A stretch of DNA of 64,000 nt, taken from NCBI RefSeq assembly GCF_040712315.1, contig NC_134013.1, forward strand, positions 60,921,001 to 60,985,000. The letters are read 5' to 3'. The notes under the pieces were generated by a model. It had not been told where the DNA came from. It saw only the letters and a list, made by a program, of their open reading frames with translations, and did no database searches. Positions 58,139 to 64,000 of the stretch are shown one piece after another. The DNA comes from Castanea sativa (taxonomy: Eukaryota; Streptophyta; Magnoliopsida; Fagales; Fagaceae). The stretch's first letter is position 1. The number at the start of each line of letters is the position of its first letter. A program made the position numbers and the translations under genes.

Positions 58139-59224
58139 CTAATTTAGCTTGGCCAAAAGAGCAATATTCCTACCCTTAGCTGAATGCAACCTAAGACCCC
58201 CTTCCTCCTTTGACTTTGTCACCTTATCCCAACCAACCCAATGAACTTTCTTCGCTGAATTTGAGGATCCCCAAAGGAAATTACGATTGACTCTATCTAC
58301 TCCATCCAATATCCTGCCTGGAAGATAAGCACATTGCATGACATATGACGGTATGGCAACCGCAGAAGCTTGAATGAGAACTGACCGCCCAACCAATGAT
58401 AACATATTAGCCTTCCAGGCAGAGAGTTTTAACTTAACTCGATCTAGAATAAAATTGTATTCTTGAGAAGAGGAGACTAGCTGTTTTAGGGGGAACCCGA
58501 GGTACTTTCCCAAAAACGGGGTGGAAGCAAACCCAAGAATATCACAAAGCAACTCCCTAGTATCTCTATTAACATTTGGAAAAAAATAAACTCTTGACTT
58601 TGCTTCACTCACAGTTTGACCGGATATGCTACAAAAATCATCTAGAACATCTCTTATAGCTGAACAGTTAACCCAATCAACTTTAGAAAAGAATATGAGA
58701 TCATTCGCAAAAAGGAGGTGAGAAAAAGCTGAACCACTTTGAGAAGCTTTAACTGGCTGCCACATCTTCATATTGCATTTCTCTTCTATAAGTTGTCCAA
58801 GGAAGTCCATGCATATAATGAAGAGGTAAGGAGACAAAGGGTCACCCCGCTTTATTCCCCTCAAAGGGAAAATTGGGTTTAGAGCTTCTATATTAAATAA
58901 AATGGATGTAGAGACAGTTGTAACACAGCTCATTATAATTTCTATAAGATCATTTGGAAGATTAATCCTTATGAGCATATCCTGGATAAAGCTCCATTCC
59001 AACTTATCATATGCCTTCTCTAAATCTATCTTTAAGGCCATATACCCCGTTTTCCCTTTCTTTTTCCCTAAGGAGTGTATAATCTCTTGAGCAATGATAA
59101 CATTATCCACCCATTTTCTACCTGGCACAAAAGCCGTTTGCATAGGAGATATGAGCTTGTCCAAGTAAGGCCTCAATCTAGCCACAATAATCTTGGTTAC
59201 CACTTTGTACACCGTGTTACACAA
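58139..59224 (-). pseudogene. LINE reverse transcriptase core
   Basis: 361 codons, the longest intact piece. It includes ISPMQTAFVPGR, ALKIDLEKAYDKLEW, GIKRGDPLSPYLF, HLLFANDLIFF, KYLGFPL and FLWGSSNSAKKVHWVGWDKV, the successive blocks of a LINE reverse transcriptase. The catalytic FADD box reads FAND, and the usual GIRQGDPLSP is GIKRGDPLSP, so activity is unlikely. One stop separates it from the upstream piece at 59261-59869. Confidence 0.93.
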
Positions 59225-59260
59225 ACTTATAGGCCTATAGTTGCCTAAAGTCTTCGGCCC

Positions 59261-59869
59261 TTAAATCTTAGGAATCAAGGCAATAAGGGTTCTATTCAAA
59301 AATTCTGGTACTTTCCTGCTAATAAACACCTTCTTAGCCTCGTCAATCACTGAGCCCCGCACCACCAGCCAAAATTTTCGAAAGACCCCTACATGTAAAC
59401 CATCCGGGCCTGGGGCTTTAAAGGGTTTCAAGGACCATAGGGCTGCCTTAATTTCTTCCTCAATAACCCCCCCACTTATGTTATCTCTCTCCACCTCAGA
59501 AATTCTAGCTTGCCATCGAGAGGTGACAGGATCAGCCCTAGCCACAGCCACATGAGATGTTGAATAGATTCCATTAAAACCACTTCTGATAAACTCTTTA
59601 ATGTCCCCTTCCTCATAAATCCAATCCCCCACTACATTTTTAATAGCAATAATCTGATTTCTCTTCCTTCTCACCAAGGTCGAGACATGGTAAAAAGCCG
59701 TATTCCGATCACCCTGGATCGTCCAATTCACCCGAGACTTTAAAGCCCAAAGCTCCTCCTCTTGATTGAGCACCAAGTCTAGCTCCCTTAAAAGCTCATT
59801 TTCTAAATTAAGCAGGAACCTAGAAGGTTTGGTAGCAACAACTTTTTGAAGACCATTAATCCTAGCCAT
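59261..59869 (-). pseudogene. LINE region between endonuclease and reverse transcriptase
   Basis: 202 codons with WTIQGDRNTAFYH, the FKAPGPDGLH motif and LIALIPKI, which directly precede the reverse transcriptase in plant LINEs. It continues across a TAA into GNYRPISLCN and the RT core. Confidence 0.9.
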
Positions 59870-60039
59870 CAGGTTCTTTTTTTTAAAAAAATGTTTCCAA
59901 AATGATTCTTATTCCAAACCATTGCTTTTTAAGTGAAACTATCAATGGCATCCACAATGTAATTTGTACCTTCCCACGCCTGAGAGACAGTGTCCGGGAA
60001 AGTTGCATCCAGCAGCCAACAAGATTGAAATCTAAAGGG

Positions 60040-60780
60040 TCTTTTCTTCTCACCTTTTATACCCGACTACATCTCTAATAAAACAGGGTAGTGATCCGAA
60101 TGACATCGAGTAAGGTGGGTAACTCTAGCCTCTGGATACAAAAAACACCAACTAGGATTTACAAAATACCTATCTATCCTTTCCTAAATCAATGCTTGAA
60201 TTTCCCTTCTATTTGTCCAAGTAAATCGAGGTCCCATAAACCCGATATCAATCATACTACATTTATCCAAACACTCTTTGAACAACAAAGACCTATTAAC
60301 ACTCACTGCTCTCCCCCCAAATTTATCATCATCAACCAAGGGTTCATTAAAGTCCCCTACTATAACATAGGGCATATTATGGAGGTCTGCAACATTAACA
60401 AGGATATTCCATAGTATGTGCCTCTCAGCACTTCTAGAACTAGCATACGCAGCAGAGAGTAACCAACAGGCATTTGAAAAACGTACCTTAAGTATTGTGT
60501 GAATTTCCTATTCAGTACTTGCCAAAGGAGACACCTCAACCCTATTTAAATTCCATAGCACCTACAGCCCACCAGCATACCCTATAGTGTCAGTATGCAC
60601 AACTCTATCAAAGGGAAGTCTATCAGTAATTTCCCTTGCTCTCTCTCCCCCAACCTGAGTTTCCATAACAACCAAGATTGCAGGATTATGGTTTTGGACC
60701 AACTCCCTAATGCGATTCTGAAATGAGGGCTTTAGAGCGCCCCTACAGTTCCAAATAATAACATTCATGAGGAAAAAATA
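60040..60780 (-). pseudogene. LINE endonuclease (EEP family)
   Basis: The apurinic-like endonuclease starts near 60765 (MNVIIWNCRGALKP). It keeps the metal-site METQ, VIVGDFNEP at about 60350 and a CHSDHYPV motif at about 60100. It is broken by stops near 60562 and 60184. This domain would nick target DNA to prime insertion. Confidence 0.88.
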
Positions 60781-60842
60781 GAGCTGGATTGAGGCAAACA
60801 TCAAACAAAGGTCCCACCTTCCCCTCCTCCCTTAAATTCCAT

Positions 60843-62683
60843 CTAGGCCGCTTCATATCTTCCTTCTTCTGACCCTCTCCGGCCAACAACGTCACCGTGT
60901 GCTTCAACACTCTCAAAACCATCTCCTATGAAACCATGTGTAAGTTGACAGCCACTATTAGCTTGAAAACTTGTATCGGGTTCGTTGCTGGCTTGAATTT
61001 GGTGTTGATCCAACCTAAAATCAGAGATAGGCTTGCTTAAAATTCCACTAGGACAATCTCCGGTGTTACCACCACTACAACCTCCAAGTTGGTAGCCCAC
61101 CCTTGACACAACGACGGTATCGAGCTGGACATTTCTAGCAGTTCTCGGCTTTGAGGTTTCATTACTGAGCTCATCACCGTGCTACTCTTGCGTAGAACTT
61201 CCCTTGTTTAATTGCATAGGGGAGGCTTTGGCACTACACACTTTAGTGGCACCAACTTGGGAAACTTGAGAAACCCTTGCACGAGCAATTCCTTTCTTGC
61301 CCTTCACCAAGTTGGGCTTAAGTAAAACCTGGTTAGGTGCAGCCCGAGTTGAAGTAAACTTGGGTTCACTCGAGCTTGGGCTTTGGGACATATCTGGCTG
61401 CGCTTTAGATGTGAGCCCGAATCCTATTCTTTAGATAGAATTCTCCAACTGGCCTTTGTCCACAAGTCTAATGGGTGATAACTTCCTTTTTCTTTCACGG
61501 CGAGGCCCACTAGGCATATCAGTTTTATTCTCACGCTCACGATTCCACATCCCATTCGCTGCCTCCACATTACCATTATTTTTTAAGGTAAAAACATTCC
61601 TATTATCAGTAGAGGGCTTACCATTCCTATGAGTCTTTGTCCCATTCTTCCTTCGAGCCACTACAACCCAAAAACCATACACCCCATCATGCACACTCTC
61701 TTGCTCAGAGTCATGCAGCAATTTTGTGGTCCCCACCTCAGTCCTTGGTTTGTCAGTATCACACATATCGTGTGAGCTAGCTCCTCTCATGCCCAATTCA
61801 TCCTCCATCACCGCCTTGCACGTTGCCTCCTAGCGAATAATGTACAGACAGCTCTCACTTCTATGCCCTACTTTACCACATCCAAAGCACAATCTCTGGA
61901 TGCCTTCATGCAAAACCGGTTGCTCAAGCTTCTTTATCAACATGGCGGTGATCAATGGCTTATCCACATCAATTTGGATACATAATCTAGCAAATATTCC
62001 TCTAGACTCAGCTGCAATAAAGGTATCAACTCTTAGGACATTGCCTAAAGCCTTACCAATGTGCTGCAATGCCTCAGCTTATAATATTCAATAGGCAATT
62101 CGTTCAGCCTAACCCAAACCGCAATGGAAGATACGCTGGCTGCAACAGGCTTGAAATTTGGCTCCCATGGTCTAAGCGATAGAAAATGATCTCCATTGAA
62201 CCATGTACCTTTCTTTAGTATGTTCTCAAAATCTTCTCTCAAAGACAGCCTCGTAAGGAAGAAACCATGGCCTAAGTCTACACAGTCTAACCTCCCAGTT
62301 GGTTTCCAAATAGACAAAAGCTTGGCTTGAAGGAATCTTAATCCAACAGTTCTGCCATAAACCTTAACAATCAAAGCTCTCGCCCATTTGCAAATCCGCT
62401 GCTTGAAATCCTTATCAAACTTCACAGCTATAACGCCTTGTCGGAGTGATTCAACTTCCTCGTCCGACTCATCATCGTCATCCATAAAATCATCAAAGTT
62501 GAATGCCTGCGTGTAAGCATTGGGTATTTCACCCAAGTGCTTGTCCTTGAATGAGGTGTTGTGTTTTCCAGCACCCCCAGCGTGACTTGGAGATGACAAC
62601 CCCGAGTCTTGGTCTTCACAAAATCCCGCATGGTTGACATCCTTTACTTTCTTGGTGCTGCGTGCAAGCTCCTCCTTCAACAT
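60843..62683 (-). pseudogene. LINE ORF1 (DUF4283 plus zinc knuckle)
   Basis: From 62683 the frame gives an acidic N-terminus (DDDDESDEEVESL). A DUF4283-like domain follows (RALIVKVYGRTVGLRFLQAK, WKPTGRLDCVDLGHGFFLTR, WEPNFKPVAA, VWVRLNELPIEYY). A one-base deletion near 62085 shifts into 62069-61830 (QHIGKALGNVLRVDTF ... CFGCGKVGHRSESC), a CCHC zinc knuckle that binds RNA. Stops follow at 61830, 61431 and 61182, and low-complexity sequence continues to 60843. ORF1 proteins coat the LINE RNA. Confidence 0.88.
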
Positions 62684-62690
62684 ATCCTAT

Positions 62691-62867
62691 ATGCATTCAC
62701 AAGACTTTCAATTCATATGAGTTGTGAACCTTTGTTTTCTCTTAAATGCCTCTTTTTTTTTTCTTTTTTTCTTTTTTTCTTTTCATCTATTCAAATAATT
62801 ATTTCCCATTTAGAAATGCATAAAATACGTTCATCCAAACATCCTCATATAATTCCATCTTTATCTC
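62691..62867. other. Pyrimidine-rich spacer
   Basis: Contains a T/C-rich run at about 62752-62785. It may include the 5' leader of the minus-strand LINE. No other feature is seen. Confidence 0.4.
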
Positions 62868-64000
62868 GTGTACATTTTCAAAAATAGTGTATATTGAATA
62901 TATACATAATTGTGTTGATTCTTTAAAAACATTGTGTGCATTAAATATACATAATTGTGTACATTCTTTGAAAAAACAATATACATTGAATATACAGAGT
63001 TTTATACTTTTTTTGTTGAAAAATTGTGTATGTTGAATATAAATAATTTTTTACATTTTTTGAAAATTTTGTATATTTTTTGAAAAATTGTGTACATTAA
63101 GTATATAGAATTGTGTAAATTCTTTGAAACATTGTATACATTGAATATACAAAATTCTATAAATTCTTTGAATAATTGGATATTTAATGTACATACTTTA
63201 CAATCTCAGTAATATGTGGAGAATAATTGCCACACATCATAAAATTATGTGCTTTAAATATACAAAATTGTGTACTTTTTTTGAAAAATTGTGCATATTA
63301 AATATACAGAAATTTTCACATTCTAAAAAAAAATAGTGTGTTTTGAATATATAGAATTGTGTACATTTTTTAAAAAATGATGTACATTTAATATAAAAAT
63401 TTGTGTACATTCTTTGAAAAAATTTGTACGTTGAATATACAGAATTTGAATATTCTTTGAAGGGTTGGATATTAATTGCACATATCTTATATTTTTAGTA
63501 ATTTGTGAAGAAAAATTTCTACAATTCAAAATATTATGTATGTTGAATATATAGAATTGTAAACATTCTTTGGAAATTTGTGTACATTGAATATACGGAA
63601 TTGTGTAAAATTATTTACGTTGAATATATATACAGAATTATATAGATTCTTTGCAAAATTTTGTATATTGAATATACAAAATTTTGTACATTCTTTGAAG
63701 GTTTGAATATTGAATGTACAAACCTTTCACTCTTAGTAATTTGTGAAGAAAAATGTCCACAAATCATAAAATTGTGTATGTTAAATATATAAAATTGTGT
63801 AAATTTTTTGAAATGTGTACTTTGAATATACAAAATTGTGTGTATTTTTTGAAGATTTGGATATTGAATTTATAGATCTTGCACTTTTAGTGTTTTGTGA
63901 AGAAAAATGTCCACATATCAAACAATTGTGTGTCATTGAATATACATGGTTGTGCATATTATTTCAAAAATTATGTATATTGAATATAAAAAATTGTGTA
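62868..64000. repeat. AT-rich irregular tandem array, extends past the window
   Basis: Short units of about 45-50 bases based on AATTGTGTACATTCTTTGA and ACATTGAATATACA repeat throughout with many substitutions. A longer block (GGATATTGAATGTACA ... TTTTAGTAATTTGTGAAG ... ATGTCCACAAATCATAAAA) recurs four times, starting near 63178, 63467, 63704 and 63858. The array therefore has a second level of order with uneven spacing. No coding is supported. Confidence 0.82.

Larger units (their letters stand above)
56591..62690 (-). mobile_element. Nearly full-length L1-type LINE, degenerate
   Basis: On the minus strand the order is ORF1, endonuclease, reverse transcriptase, zinc-binding region, RNase H, then an A-rich tail (T-rich at 56591-56613), the plan of plant L1-type LINEs with RNase H. 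At about 6.1 kb it is close to full length. Each coding part has stops or frameshifts. No target duplication was found around it. The 5' boundary is set by the first ORF1 codon I can support. Confidence 0.93.

Noticed and set aside
62868..64000. Minus-strand open frames in the AT-rich array
   Set aside because: Repetitive Asn/Ile/Phe/Tyr sequence that follows the tandem unit. No independent coding evidence.

Overview
This is a window of plant nuclear DNA, almost certainly from a woody eudicot. It is AT-rich with long intergenic stretches, has intron-containing genes with GT..AG borders, and is heavily loaded with plant mobile elements. Several of the small inverted-repeat elements resemble families I associate with Fagaceae (oak and chestnut), but that placement is from memory and untested.

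Three host genes are readable, all on the minus strand. (1) 3409-11814: a 13-exon gene for a plastid-targeted Mfd/TRCF-type ATP-dependent DNA translocase (Arabidopsis At3g02060 type), 821 codons. (2) 15762-16294: a 2-exon gene for a probable GPI-anchored, eight-cysteine lipid transfer protein, 148 codons. (3) 17747-24412: a 9-exon gene for a KUP/HAK/KT potassium transporter of the KUP4/TRH1 type, 784 codons. For all three, every exon junction was checked by reading frame and splice dinucleotides. They share a strand but look functionally unrelated.

The rest is mobile DNA and its debris. 1-2363 holds a Helitron-like end, two fold-back elements and a SINE. 12108-13140 is a terminal-inverted-repeat element with a TAA target duplication and unusual cargo. 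13610-15006 has an LTR-like repeat and a hAT-like element. 26988-38306 is a complete but inactivated Ty3/Gypsy element of Tat-like organisation: 735-bp LTRs, ATATC target duplication, gag and pol on the minus strand with two RNase H domains, an opposite-strand gene cluster with its own TATA box, and a 151-bp tandem repeat broken by a MITE. 38312-53999 holds SINEs, hAT, MULE and PIF-like elements, Helitron ends, a LINE remnant split by an LTR-like insertion, and two more PIF-like elements carrying unrelated cargo. 54021-56462 is a 5'-truncated LINE on the plus strand with a 15-bp target duplication. About 56591-62690 is a nearly full-length but broken LINE on the minus strand. 62868-64000 is an AT-rich array that runs off the window.

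No operon-like, CRISPR or bacterial system is present. The points most worth a second look are the antisense gene unit and patchy LTR divergence of the retroelement, the PIF-like elements with GC-rich cargo, the AT-rich array, and the short plastid Mfd.
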